In this document: positions 1 through 12,252 of the stretch, in pieces | How positions within the stretch are numbered: position 1 is the first letter of the stretch | How the letters are laid out: every line of letters begins with the position of its first letter | Origin: Mycoplasma yeatsii GM274B | GTDB taxonomy: Bacteria; Bacillota_I; Bacilli_A; Mycoplasmatales; Mycoplasmataceae | Assembly: GCF_000875755.1 (NCBI RefSeq) | Contig: NZ_CP007520.1 | Span: forward strand, 744,001 to 808,000 | Length of the DNA: 64,000 nt | Direction of reading: 5' to 3' | Position numbers and translations under genes: made by a program | Notes under the pieces: generated by a model | The model's database searches: none | What the model saw: only the letters and a program-made list of their open reading frames with translations | What the model was told of the DNA's origin: nothing

Positions 1-1217
1 ATTAGTAATGAATTAGAATAACTATTAAGTTTATTTTTTATATAATACAGTTTAAAACTAATAACTGTTAAAACAATATTAACTATTAAATTAATTAAAG
101 AAACTAATACTTGATCTGTTAAAAAATTTGAAATCATAAACATAGTTCAAATAATTCATAAAAAACTAATTAAATAATTATTATTTAATAATTTATTGTT
201 TACTATTTTATGTTTTTTTAAAAAGTGTAAATACATAAAAATCATAAATATTAAGATATTAAATACTGAAAATAATAAATTTAAATAATCTAAAGATTCA
301 TCATCACTAAATCTATTATGAGTTGGTTTTATTTTTAAAACTGTTAAGCTTATAAGTCAAATAACAATAACACTTAAGCATACTAAATAAAAATCAAATC
401 TATTTTTTAAATTACTTATATTTAATTGTTTATAAATTATTGAATAAACTAAATAAATATTTAATCCGACTAACAATATCATTAAAACTAAGAAACTAAA
501 AACAATAATCATAAAGTTTAATAAGCTTTTAAATTTAAAGATTTTATAAATTGAATTATAAAATGAATTATTAATAATTAATGATCCTGTTTTAGATGCT
601 GCTTGAATTCATAAAGTGAAAAATACTAATACTAAACTAACTAAAATAACTCTTGATAATATATTTATTACTAATAATTTTTTATTTGAATAAATTAAAG
701 GATTTGTTTTTCTTTTTGTGAAGAACTTGAATATTTCATAAAATATATCAACTACTAATAAAACAATCAAACTGTATAAAAGACTAAAAGTTTTATAGAA
801 ATTAGTAATATCTTTAAATGCAAAAAACATAATAAATCCAAATAAAGAAATAGATAAATATAATACAAACCATATTGCATATATTTTTATATGATTTTTA
901 TTTTGATAGATATTTAAGTACGCTTTTTTAAAACCATATAAGTATAAAAAACTTAAAGTAAATAATCTTAATAAAAATGTTCAGTTTATTTCTTTAAATT
1001 TATCTGTTGAAAAGTTAAAAGCTATAGAGAGTAAATCTTTACTGTAAAAGACCGTTTTATTAATTAAAAATAACAATAAAATAAACGTAGTAGAAAAAAA
1101 TATTAATGATATAAATTTATAGATCGTTATAATTTTATTTTTATCTTTTTCTAATACTAAATTAGTTATTTCTTCATAACTTTTACTATCAGTTAATTTG
1201 ATAGAATTTTGTATCAT
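1..1217 (-). CDS. Polytopic membrane protein, 3' end outside window
   Basis: A continuous UGA=Trp frame starts at ATG 1217 after a GGAG ribosome site and stays open to base 1, about 405 residues, so the C-terminus is missing. After a charged N-terminal stretch of about 30 residues the protein is a series of hydrophobic helices joined by short Lys/Asn-rich loops. At least eight look membrane-spanning. I do not recognise a family motif. It lies directly downstream of MIP, separated by a terminator-like hairpin. In the mycoides group an F1-like-X0 ATPase cluster with unassigned membrane subunits is known near MIB-MIP, so this could be the first gene of such a cluster. That is inference from position and topology only. 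Confidence 0.75.
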
Positions 1218-1234
1218 TTTTGCTCCTTATACAA

Positions 1235-1265
1235 AAAGGTAATAAGCTATTGCTTTATCACCTTT
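1235..1265 (-). terminator. Terminator-like hairpin after MIP
   Basis: An imperfect inverted repeat (AAAGGTGATAAAGC pairing with GCTTATTACCTTT on the minus strand, one bulge each side) is followed by a T run. It lies between the MIP stop and the ribosome site of the next gene, so it may end or attenuate the MIB-MIP transcript. Confidence 0.5.
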
Positions 1266-1275
1266 GTTATTTATT

Positions 1276-3840
1276 TTAGTTAGTTTTTTTATCAAATTTG
1301 AAATCATCAGGTATATTGTTTATACTAAATCCATTTTCAAATAATTTTGTTTTTATGTTGCTGTCTTTAAATTTCTTTTCTAATGCATGTCTATATGAAT
1401 TAATTTGATTTTGTCCACTACCATAAATTAGATCATATTCAGGTAAATTATATTCACCAAATAGTCCTTGGTAATTATATCCTGGTGATCTAAACATAGT
1501 TGCTAAACCAGTTTTTGCACTACCATTTGAAGCGTGATAAACTGCAATTAATTCATTATTTTTATTTCTAACACTAGATCCAGATGCTCCTCCAGCAGGA
1601 GAATAAAATCTTGGCATTAATTCTAATCCAAAGTTGAAATATTGTTTAGTTTTTCCACCTAAAGTAAGTGTGTAAAGTTCATTTCCTACTCTATGAGTTG
1701 CTAAAAATGCATCAGTTAGTCCTGGTTTATTTGTAAACGAACGATAACCAATTTGATATGATAAGAAATTACCTCTTGCTAATTCTTCATCTGAATAAAG
1801 ACTACTAGATCCTTCTTGTTTAGAAACTGAATCAAAATATTTACTATCAGAATTTGTTCAAAGTGAAAAATCATTTTTCTTTTCACTTATTTGATCATCA
1901 TCTAAATGTTGTCTTAAATAATAATCACTTTCTGAAGTTGGATATCCTAAAACATATATACTTTCTAAATTATTAAGTTTTTCTTTATCATTTCTATCTT
2001 TTTTAATTAGAATAGGTCTATCAACTTTTTCATAATCTGTTAAATATGAATCGGACTTAAATTTAACATAATTTCCTTTTGTTGCATAATTGTTTGTAAT
2101 TATTGCTGATAGTTTTTTGGCATCTAAAGATTTATATTGATCAATTTCTTTTCTAGCACTAACTGCAGTGAAATTACTATTATTTAATAAACTATTAAAA
2201 TCAAATTCAACTACTGCAAAATCTGCAAAAAATCCTGCATCTTTGTATTTTTCTGCTTGTTGTTCAACTAAATAATCAGCTGGTTTTTTATCAATAAAAT
2301 CTGTTGCATGGAAAATCGCTGATACAGCGTTTCTATTTTGATCATTTATTTCAAAAGTAAAAGTTTCAAAGTTTGGATCAAAAGAATTTAATTTAAGAGT
2401 TTGACCAATTTTTACAGATTCTTTAATTCTAGTAATTGACACTCTTGTTAAATTATCTGTTATAGCTTTTGCAACGTGAGAGTTAGTTCCAAAATAAAAT
2501 GTTGTTGGGCTATTAGCATTATCTAATTGATAATCCATTATTCACATTGTTCCAGACTCATTAGCAAGCTCTTTACCTTGTTCTCTTTTTTCAATTAGTT
2601 TATTTAATTCATCTTGTTGTGATTTGATTAATGAAATTTTTGTGTGAGCAAGTATTTCGCTTTTTTCTTTTTCAAGTTTATTTTTTAGATCTTGTAGTTC
2701 ATTTTCTTTTTCTGCTTTTCTTGCTTTTTCTTTACTATCTATAGAATTAATTTCTTGTTGTAATTTTTGAATTTCAAAATTATATTGAAGTTCTAGTTTT
2801 CTGACTTCACCATCTTTAAATTCTTTAAATTTATTTTCATCTCAAGATCTAATTATTTCTATATTTTTCTTTAAGTTTGCAATCTCGACACTAAAGTCTT
2901 TTTTATATGTAAATTTAACTTGGAATGTTTGCTCAGCCATTGTTTTATAAGTTTGATTTGTTAAAGTTCTAGCTAGACCGTGTGATTTAACATGATCTGA
3001 ACCAAGTGAATCGGTAAAAGATGGTCCTTTATTAACTTCAGCTCGATCATTAATTTTTAATTTCTTTTTATTGTCTTCAAAAACAGGAAGTGTGAATCCT
3101 TTTAACGCTGAATTGTAATAGCTATCAAAACTAACTTCTTCAGCTAATTTATTAAATTCTTCGATTTGTTCTTCTGTTAAATCCAAACCAAACTCTTTTT
3201 TAATATCAACATTTTTACTTAAACCTTGAGTGTACATAGATTCAAGTATTTTTATGTATTTTTCATTATCAATATTAAAGCGTTGTTTTTGATCTGCTTT
3301 ATCGTATTTTTCTAATCCTTCTCTCCCACCAAAAGAAGCAGTAGGATCTGTTTCTTGTCTATTGTTATGATCAAATCCACTGTTTCTCATTAAACCCGTT
3401 AGAAGCATTTTTTTATTTTGAGATTTATTTTCTTTTCTGTTTAAAAATTCAATAAATATAGTAACTTCACCTTTTGTATTTGAAATGTTTGTTGAAGCAT
3501 TTTTTTCTGTATTTGCATTATTAACAGAAACAGATATGTTTTCTTTATATTTAGTTTCTTTAAAACTAATTTTTAAACTTGATGGACTTTCTTCAACTTC
3601 ACTAGGAAGTGTATTTGATAAAGTTTTTTCTGATCCAAATTTTGTTTTAAAAGTAATATCAGCAACTTCTTTTAATTTTTGTTCTGAATTTATTGAATTT
3701 ATAAAATCATTAATTTGTTCATTTGTTAGTTCAGAATTTGGTGAACTATCAACAACTTTATTACATGAAACAACTAATAAACTGGGAACAACCACTGATG
3801 ATACACCTGTTATCATCAGTAGTTTATTTAGTAACTTCAT
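1276..3840 (-). CDS. mip: MIP: DUF31 immunoglobulin protease lipoprotein
   Basis: This 854-residue lipoprotein matches Mycoplasma immunoglobulin protease, the partner of MIB that removes the VH domain from antibody held by MIB at the cell surface. The N-terminus is a lipoprotein signal peptide ending in a VVSC lipobox (Cys about residue 26). Residues about 335-425 are charged and coiled-coil-like. The DUF31 domain follows, with trypsin-like hallmarks: TNSH around His455, DFAV around Asp540, and GASGS with candidate nucleophile Ser753. Assignment of the triad is by motif only. The frame crosses UGA codons and has no TAA or TAG. It starts 28 bases after the MIB stop, with an AAGGAAA ribosome site, so the two are cotranscribed. 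Confidence 0.9.
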
Positions 3841-3868
3841 ATTTAATTTCCTTTCTTTTTAAAAACAA

Positions 3869-6055
3869 TTAACTGAAACTGTAATCTTCAGTTATAACAT
3901 CATAACCAAATTCTTTTAACTGTTGTATTAAACCATTAGCACTAGGGTCTACTACAATTTGTTTTCTTGATTTTAAGATTTCATTATATTCAAAATATTT
4001 TGCTAAATTATCTAAACCAGAACGTTCTAATTTATCAGTTCCTTTTATTTCTATTTTTGTTGTTCCAGCACCATTGCTAAACATTATTTTAGGTTTTTCA
4101 AAAGGATTATTAGTATCTAAGTGTTGTAAGTTAGCGTTATTTAATTCATCTGTTGAAATTTCAAATGCTTCTTGGTTATTAAATAAAGTCAGTCTTTTAA
4201 TTAATCTAGCTTTATTAGTTGTGTTTTGCGAATCATGGAACTCTAAACCTCTTAAAGATTTTATTTTTGTAACTCGACTAAAATCTAAACCAGTTGGATA
4301 ACTATTATCACCTTGTTGTTGATCTGGATTTAGTCCTGATCCATGTCTTCCTTGGAAGAATGGTTCATTATTTCTAGCGTAATACACCATTCTTAATCCT
4401 AAATTAATTCTTCTAAAATCGTTTATATTACTATAATCTTCTTCATCAAAAGCGATTGTATCAAATGTAATTCTTGTTGAAATTTCTAATCCTCTAGCAT
4501 AATCAGAACTTACGTTGTAATCTAAAGTGTTTATAAATGAAGTATTTCTTAGAGATCAAGGGTTAAATGATCAACTGTCTCTTAATGAGTTTCCTGTTGT
4601 ATATAATGATAATTCTTTAATTTTTTTATGTTCTAAAGCTATTAAACTCGAGGTATTTGTTTGTCTATCTGAAAAGAATAATTCTAGCTGTGGTAAGTTT
4701 TCGGGAAGAGCTCTTAAAATATGTCTAAATGGTTGAGATCCATCATCTCTTCCCATGTTAAAAATTCTATATGAAGTAATTTCAACACCATCTTGTTGTA
4801 ATTCTTTAATTAATCCTTCTATTTTGTCATACCCTTTAGTATTAGCAGCATCAACTTCAATAACATAACCCTTATTTAATAAACCTTCAGTTTTTGGATT
4901 TCTTGTTAGTTCAAAAACGTTTATCCCTGAATTTGGTTCAATATTGTATTTATTAAATGTTGGATCGGTATTTACATCAATTTTTTGTTTTGTTCATCCT
5001 GGATAAGTACCATTTCTAACATCTTCAGCAGATCTTGTATATGGTGAGTTGTAGTTAAAAACTCTTCTTTCAAGATTATCTCTAGTAATTCGGCTAGTTA
5101 CAGTGTTATATCTATCAGGAATATTATATGCATAAGAATCAATTACTCCATCTTCATTAATATATGCATTTCTAGGATCTAAAGCTAAACCTTCTTTTAA
5201 ATAAGCTTCAGCTCTTGGTCCAATTGTTGTAAATTTTGTACTATCTAAATTAACTAATAATCATGCGTATTTTGCTTCTTTAGTTTTGAATGTTGCTATC
5301 ATTTGATCATATATTTTTTGAGCATCATCTTTTAAGAATTTTTTTACATTTGGAGAATCAAATAATTTACCAAATCTTTGAACTAAATTCTCTCAAGTAT
5401 CTTTATTATTTCTTAAAATTGCTCCAGCAGTTTCAGGACCTTCATTTCTAGCAAAAGTATCGGTAATAACTTTAAAAGCACTGTCATTTAACAATCCAGT
5501 ACCTTGTGCATTTAATGCTTGGTTTCTAACTGCATCTCTTAGTTCTTTAGTTACATTAACACTAACGATTTTATCAACTGTAATGTTTGTATAACCACTA
5601 GGATTAGCAATACCATTGGTTGTATCATATGTAGTTGGAGTAAAAGTTGGTCTACCACTAACAATGGCTCTTACTGATGTTCCTGCGATTTCAATTGTTG
5701 TTTCATGTTCACCTGGTTTAATTTCTGGTTTTGGTTTAGTTTCGTTTTCAACTACTCTTGGAACTTCTGGAGTTGGAACGGTTTCAATTTCTTCTTTTCT
5801 GGTTGGTTCTGGTTTTACTAACTCTTCTTTTGGAATTTTATCAATATTAGTGTCTCTAGCTGCTACATTGACATTAACATTACCATTAACCGGTTGAAGT
5901 TCAGCATCAGTTTGACCGATTGTTGAAGTGATCTTAGCAATAGATCCATCTGAAACAGCATTATATACAATTGCAGATAAAACAGTTGAAGAAGTAACAA
6001 GACCAATTATTAATAAAAGTAATGTCTTATTTTTCTTCTTTTTAATATGCATCAT
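3869..6055 (-). CDS. mib: MIB: immunoglobulin-binding surface protein
   Basis: This 728-residue protein is Mycoplasma immunoglobulin-binding protein. It binds IgG and presents it to MIP, encoded just downstream. An uncleaved-looking N-terminal hydrophobic anchor spans about residues 11-31 after a lysine run. A Pro/Glu/Lys-rich linker follows at about 73-118, and then a large extracellular region. There is no lipobox. GGAGA precedes the two tandem ATGs; the first is used here. The promoter carries a long TA tract (see 6158-6187). The family call rests on architecture, length and the neighbouring DUF31 protease. Related MIB-like paralogues of uncertain activity exist, so antibody binding itself is inferred. 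Confidence 0.87.
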
Positions 6056-6134
6056 TTATTTTCTCCATTCTTTAATCAACCAATATTTATTAATCTATAA
6101 ATTTCTCAATTAATTTTTATTTATCATTTAGTAT

Positions 6135-6189
<55 letters not shown>

Positions 6190-6297
6190 CCGATTTTATA
6201 GTATTTTTGTATTTTTTAATAACATATAACACTTTTTAATCTAGTTTTTCTTAAAAATAGCTAAATATCTAAAATTGTACCAACTACTATTTTCTAA

Positions 6298-6321
6298 TAA
6301 AAAACTCTCATGGATTGAGAG
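6298..6321 (-). terminator. Terminator after DUF285 gene
   Basis: CTCTCA and TGAGAG form a six-pair stem with a five-base loop, followed on the minus strand by a T run. It lies 14 bases beyond the DUF285 stop and insulates the MIB promoter. Confidence 0.75.
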
Positions 6322-6334
6322 CTTACTATTAATA

Positions 6335-7096
6335 TTATTCTTGTTTTTGTTTAGGAAATTTTGGGAGTTTGCTACCTGTGAATTCAGGGTGGGCATTAAC
6401 ATTAAAATCTTTATATAATCTAACATTTGAAACATTTCAATTTGATATATCTTGATTGAAACTTGTTGCATTTGCGAATAAATTGCTCATAGTAACTACA
6501 TTTGACGTGTTTCAGTTTCCTATAGGTTGGTTGAAGGATTTGGCACCATAAAACATTCCATTAATATGTCTTACATTTCTTGTATCTCAATTAGAGATAT
6601 CTTGATTGAAATTGTGAGCTCTTCAAAACATTGCTGTCATTTTAGTTATATTTCTAGTGTTTCAGTACTGAATACCTTCAATAGTTTCATTCTTATTATG
6701 AAAAAAAGTAAGGATTAGTGCTGATATGAATTTTGGAAGATTTTTAGGTACTTTTTTAACAGTTTCAGGCATACGGTGCAATGCAATATGTTTATCAGAT
6801 AACAACGAATATCCAAGTTGAGTACATTCAATCGGATTACCTTGTTCATCTCTAATATATTTAGAATATTGTATTGTATGAACTACTCGAAATAGACCAT
6901 TAGGTCCTGGTTTAAATGAATCTTGAGAAATATTATTTTCTCTAATTATTTTGTCAATATATTCTAATCGCTCACGTTCAAACTCTTTATCTATATTCCT
7001 GTTCATAATTCTATGACCGACAACTCCACTAACAGCCCCAACTGCAGAAACTCCAGTCAATGATGATATTAAAATTGGTAAAGTTTTTTTAGTCAT
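6335..7096 (-). CDS. DUF285 (BspA-like) repeat surface protein
   Basis: This 253-residue protein has an N-terminal hydrophobic anchor at about residues 5-25. Its C-terminal half contains three to four copies of a roughly 25-residue repeat built on FNQDISNWNxSNV and MFxxAxS, the DUF285 signature of mycoplasma surface proteins. Each Trp of the repeat core is coded by UGA, so the gene needs UGA decoding to be full length. The ATG at 7096 is preferred over an in-frame TTG six bases upstream because AAAGGA sits eight bases before it. Function is unknown. These repeats are known to be exchanged and amplified between Mollicutes, and a role in host contact is inference. Confidence 0.85.
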
Positions 7097-7146
7097 ATGC
7101 AAAATCCTTTCTATAATATTATTATTTTTTTCGATGCAGTAAACTT

Positions 7147-7176
7147 ATTGTAAATCATAATAAATAACAGTGTCAA
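7147..7176 (-). promoter_or_regulatory. Promoter of DUF285 gene
   Basis: TTGACA (7176-7171) and TACAAT (7152-7147) are separated by 18 bases, about 50 bases before the DUF285 start on the minus strand. Confidence 0.7.
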
Positions 7177-7220
7177 CCGCTGATATTGCACAAACCAATT
7201 GGGATTTGTTTTTAAATAAG

Positions 7221-7248
7221 TTGAATATCTTCAAAAAAAGTTTATAAT
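7221..7248 (+). promoter_or_regulatory. Promoter of rpsD
   Basis: TTGAAT (7221-7226) and TATAAT (7243-7248) are spaced by 16 bases. The predicted transcript start leaves a leader of about 150 bases before rpsD. Confidence 0.75.
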
Positions 7249-7277
7249 ATTAAAGTTATTTAACTATATTCTGCATT

Positions 7278-7367
7278 CAGTTATAGATTAAATTCTGTCT
7301 ATATTAAATAAAAATAGTAACTCTTAGCAGTAAGAGCGAATTAATAGACTGGTTAGTTTAGGAACTG
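7278..7367 (+). promoter_or_regulatory. Structured rpsD leader, candidate S4 autoregulatory element
   Basis: Three nested stems are visible: CAGTT (7278-7282) with AACTG (7363-7367), GTCTAT (7297-7302) with ATAGAC (7344-7349), and a perfect hairpin CTCTTA-GCAG-TAAGAG (7321-7336). S4 commonly represses its own mRNA through a leader in Firmicutes and relatives. That this leader binds S4 is inferred from position and structure. No other feature is seen between 7097 and 7408 apart from the divergent promoters. Confidence 0.55.
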
Positions 7368-7408
7368 TTCAAAATATTTTTAATAACTATATAAAAGGAG
7401 AATTACAT

Positions 7409-8035
7409 ATGTCAAGATACACAGGCTCAACATTCAAAAAAGCTCGTAGATATGGTTTTTCAATTCTTGAAACTGGTAAAGAATTTTTAAAAGGTAAAAA
7501 AAGAGTAACTACTCCAGGACAACACGGAAAAGATAAATCAAAAATTAAATTATCTGGTTACGGACAACAATTACAAGAAAAACAAAAAGTTAAATTCATG
7601 TATGGTTTAAGTGAAAGACAATTCAGAAACACTTTTGCTAAAGCTAAAAAATTACAAGGAATTTTAGGAACAAACTTCTTAGTATTATTAGAATCAAGAT
7701 TAGACAACATCGTTTACAGATTAGGATTTGCAATGACAAGACAAGGCGCAAGACAATTAGTAAACCACGGTCACATCTTAGTAAATGGTAAAAAAATTGA
7801 TATTCCTTCATACCAATTAAAAGTTGGAGATGTAGTTGAAGTTAAAGAAGCAACTAAGAAAAATGAAAAAGTTCTTGAAGCATTACAAAACAATGAATCA
7901 ACTGTTGAATTTGTTAAAGTTGACAAAAACAACGTTAAAGGTGAATTTGTAAGATTACCAGAAAGAAAAGAATTAAATGCTGAAATCAACGAAGCATTCA
8001 TCGTTGAATGATACAACCGTTTAATTAAAAAATAA
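7409..8035 (+). CDS. rpsD: 30S ribosomal protein S4
   Basis: This 208-residue S4 binds the 5' domain of 16S rRNA early in 30S assembly. The N-terminus ([18 protein letters not shown]) and the S4 RNA-binding fold beginning [15 protein letters not shown] are typical, including [20 protein letters not shown] sequence. The frame passes a UGA near the end and finishes WYNRLIKK before TAA, which restores the usual S4 C-terminus. A GGAG site precedes ATG. It is monocistronic, with its own promoter, structured leader and a strong terminator, and divergent from the DUF285 gene. Confidence 0.97.
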
Positions 8036-8045
8036 TTAATAAATC

Positions 8046-8070
8046 AAGATCTCACAAGAGATCTTTTTTT
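8046..8070 (+). terminator. rpsD terminator
   Basis: AAGATCTC-ACAA-GAGATCTT forms a perfect eight-pair stem followed by a T run, eleven bases after the rpsD stop. Confidence 0.9.
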
Positions 8071-8170
8071 ATGTTTTTATTTCCTATCTTTAGACTAATA
8101 TTTTTTTGTTTAATTTGTAATTTTTTTAAATTATAATTGAAAGTTCTAAGCTCTTGTTCTCAAGTGGCGA

Positions 8171-8229
8171 TTTATAAAACAATTTTTATATATGATAATA
8201 TAAAGTTGTATTAAATATTCATTTAATAC
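8171..8229 (+). promoter_or_regulatory. Probable promoter and 5' hairpin of MFS gene
   Basis: GATAAT (8194-8199) with a weak TTTATA at -35 (17-base spacer) precedes a perfect nine-pair hairpin, GTATTAAAT-ATTC-ATTTAATAC (8208-8229), at the expected mRNA 5' end. The hairpin may stabilise the transcript. I see no recognisable riboswitch in 8071-8295. Confidence 0.45.
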
Positions 8230-8295
8230 CTTCAAAATAAATACGACAATATGTTAATTTAATTTGAACAAAAAAATAGAAAGGAAGTTGTGTAC

Positions 8296-9882
8296 ATGGA
8301 TAAAAGTAAATCAAATAAAGTGTTTACAACAATAAAAGACATTCCGATGTTTTTCAAACGTAACTTTGTTTTATTTATATTAGCTATCGCTGACGTTGCA
8401 ATTTTCGCTATTCCATTTTATATGGATAACTTTATACCTAACATGAACACAAACTTTAAATTAGCTCAAGGAGATTATTCACAAGCTGGTGCTGTGTATG
8501 GATATGTGGCATTGCCTTGTTATATACTTGGTGCTTGATTTGGAGACAAATTTAGAGCTAAATCTCTAGTTGTTTTAGGGGTTGTCATCACTGGTATTTT
8601 AGGAGTTTGATATGTTATTCTGCCATTCGTTCCTATGATGTCAGGAAATGGAGGTGTTGCTGAACTAACAGGATCAGCAAGAGATGTTATGCTAACACAA
8701 TTATGTGTTATCTTTGCTGGATTTGCGTTTTCAACAACCGCATTATTCTGAGCTCCATTATGAAAATTGGTTAAAAACGTTAATACTGAAGGACTTCCAC
8801 CTGAATTACAAGAAAAACAAGTTGGAAAAAATAATGGTATCCAAGGAATGATTAATGGTTTAACAGGTTTATTAATCGCATTATTTGGAACACTATTATT
8901 CTTCTTACAAAAAAATGAAATTTTAGGAAAAATTGGTGGAGAACACGGTGTTGCAGTTTCTTTCCTAATATTAATTTCTATCTATGCAGGAATTATTTTA
9001 ACTTCTGCTGCTCTTGCGTTATTCTTTATTAAAGAACCTAAAGTTAAAGAACCTTTATCATTCTCTATTAAAGCTCTTGTTAACGTATTAAAACAAAAAA
9101 CTATTATCTTATTATCTCTTTTAGTTTTAGGTGTTTATATGTTACAAATGGGATTAAGTTCATATGTTAACTACTTAAGTAACGTATTCTGAATTCCAGC
9201 TATTGTTGTTATGATTATTGGTATATTTAGAACTTATGCAATGCGTTTCTTAATATCAGGATGATTCGGAAAATGAGCAGATACTAGAAAATCATACATT
9301 CCATTACTTTGTGTCGGATTATTTATTGGTATGATCTTAATTGCAATAGGTATTTTATTACCAGCATTTACATCAGATAATATTAGTAATCCTGCAAATT
9401 TAAATAAAAACAGTGCTTCGGTTATCATTTTACAAATTGCTGCTGCATTTAACCTAATATTAATGGGAGCGGTAACTTGAGCAGTTGTTACAATTAGATG
9501 ATCTCCAATTGGAACAGACTTAAAAGTTCAAAATGATAATTATGCAGCTGCAGTTAATATAGTTAGTGTTATTGCTTTCACTCCAGATGCATTCTTTAAA
9601 CAAATAAGAGCGGCTATCGAAGCAAAACACCACATGTGAATTAAAAAAGATGCTGCAGATAATATAATTGAATTTATTATAGATACAAAAGGTACTAAGC
9701 CAGATGGTTTCAGCTCTGTTGCTGATACATATGGTAACCAATTAATTCTTGCTGTTGTTTTAGGATTTGCAGCTCTTGGATTAATTTCAGGAATTATTCT
9801 ACATTTCGTCTTACAACACCAAAACAGAATGGCAAATATTGAAAGTAGATTACAAATTCTAGAAGAAAAATTATCAAAATAG
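8296..9882 (+). CDS. MFS-type membrane transporter
   Basis: This 528-residue protein has about 12 hydrophobic helices. The first halves resemble a major facilitator: a cytoplasmic loop with GAWFGDKFRAKS between helices 2 and 3 fits the MFS G-x-x-x-D-R motif, and a second copy reads WFGKWADTRKS in the C-terminal half. The C-terminus ends in a short coiled tail (about the last 25 residues). The substrate cannot be read from sequence; sugar-phosphate or organic solutes are possible. ATG 8296 is chosen over GTG 8290 because AAGGAAG lies eight bases before it. The gene is monocistronic between two terminators. Confidence 0.8.
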
Positions 9883-9889
9883 AAAAATA

Positions 9890-9919
9890 AAAATCATAGG
9901 TCAGCCCTATGATTTTTTT
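9890..9919 (+). terminator. Terminator of MFS gene, convergent with tyrS
   Basis: ATCATAGG pairs with CCTATGAT around a five-base loop, flanked by A and T runs, so it can act in both directions between the convergent genes. Confidence 0.85.
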
Positions 9920-9931
9920 GCATACTTTTTT

Positions 9932-11179
<1,248 letters not shown>

Positions 11180-11187
11180 TTTTTCTC

Positions 11188-12252
11188 CTACTTAACTTTT
11201 TTCAATCTTGGATTTTCAATATATTTTCTACCAAATTTAGCTTGTTCTTTTCCATCAATTAAAACTGCATCTCCAGTAAAATTAATATTTATTTGAGATA
11301 AAGCACTACCTACTCCATAAACATCTACAGGAGCATTTAAAGATTCAAATTCACTAATTTTTTCTGCTGTAAATCCTGAAGAAACAATTATTTTAGTGTG
11401 TTTGCATCCAACTTTATCCAATGCATTTCTAACTTCTTGAACTAATTGAAGTGATACTCCATTTAATTTTGCATCTTTTGGATATTTATCTTTATTTTCT
11501 TGTAAATATTTATCAACAAGTGCTTGAGAAGTGTCTATTCTAACAGCATATAATTTATCTTTAAAATAGCTCCCTACTTCAATTGCTGTATTAACACAAT
11601 CATTATTATAATCAATTAAAACTGTTAAATTGTTATTTGGAAAAGTTTTATAAAAAGCTTGAGCAGCTTTTAAAGTATCACCATTAAAAGCTTGAATTAA
11701 AGCATGAGGCATTGTACCTAAAGGTTGTTTAACATTTTCATCATCTATATATTCTAAAGCGGCTTGAGTTACAAAATGTTTAAATCCACCAATATAACAA
11801 GCATAACCGTCATTTGCTAAAGTTTTATAACTATCTGCTCTATCTAACATACTAACTACTATTTTATTTTTTGCAGCTTGAATAACTTTTTTAGAATTAG
11901 TTGCAATTGAAGTATTTCTAGATAAAATACCATCAATCATTCCTTCTAATCAACCAAAATCTTTATAAAGACCAGTTATTCTTAAAACTGGTTCTTTTGA
12001 ATTAATGATATCTCCATCATTTAATGATCAAATTTCTAAATCGTTATAATTAGGACACGCAAATTCTAATAGATCTAAAACTTCTTTAATTCCACATAAA
12101 ACTACATTATCGTTTCTTTGGAAAAATTGCATAGTTATTCTATGTTTCAATTCAAATTCTTCCATGATTTGAATTGTTTTTTTAAAATAGTCAGCTACAT
12201 AATATTTTTCTTTAACTTTTTGATCAAATTTAAACTTGTTTTTGTTCATCAT
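11188..12252 (-). CDS. pncB: Nicotinate phosphoribosyltransferase
   Basis: This 354-residue enzyme joins nicotinate to PRPP to give nicotinate mononucleotide, the entry to NAD salvage. The region RADSYKTLANDGYACYIGGFKHFVT, IDYNNDCV, the ribose-phosphate loop IIVSSGFTAEKI and DVYGVGSAL fit the type II PRTase family. GAGGTG precedes two tandem ATGs at 12252 and 12249. The start overlaps the end of ytpR by 23 bases. No nicotinamidase is in the window. Residue-level catalytic assignment was not attempted. Confidence 0.93.

Noticed and set aside
3485..3862. A plus-strand open frame of 125 codons opposite MIP
   Set aside because: It mirrors the MIP coding frame, has no ribosome site and a composition expected from an antisense shadow.
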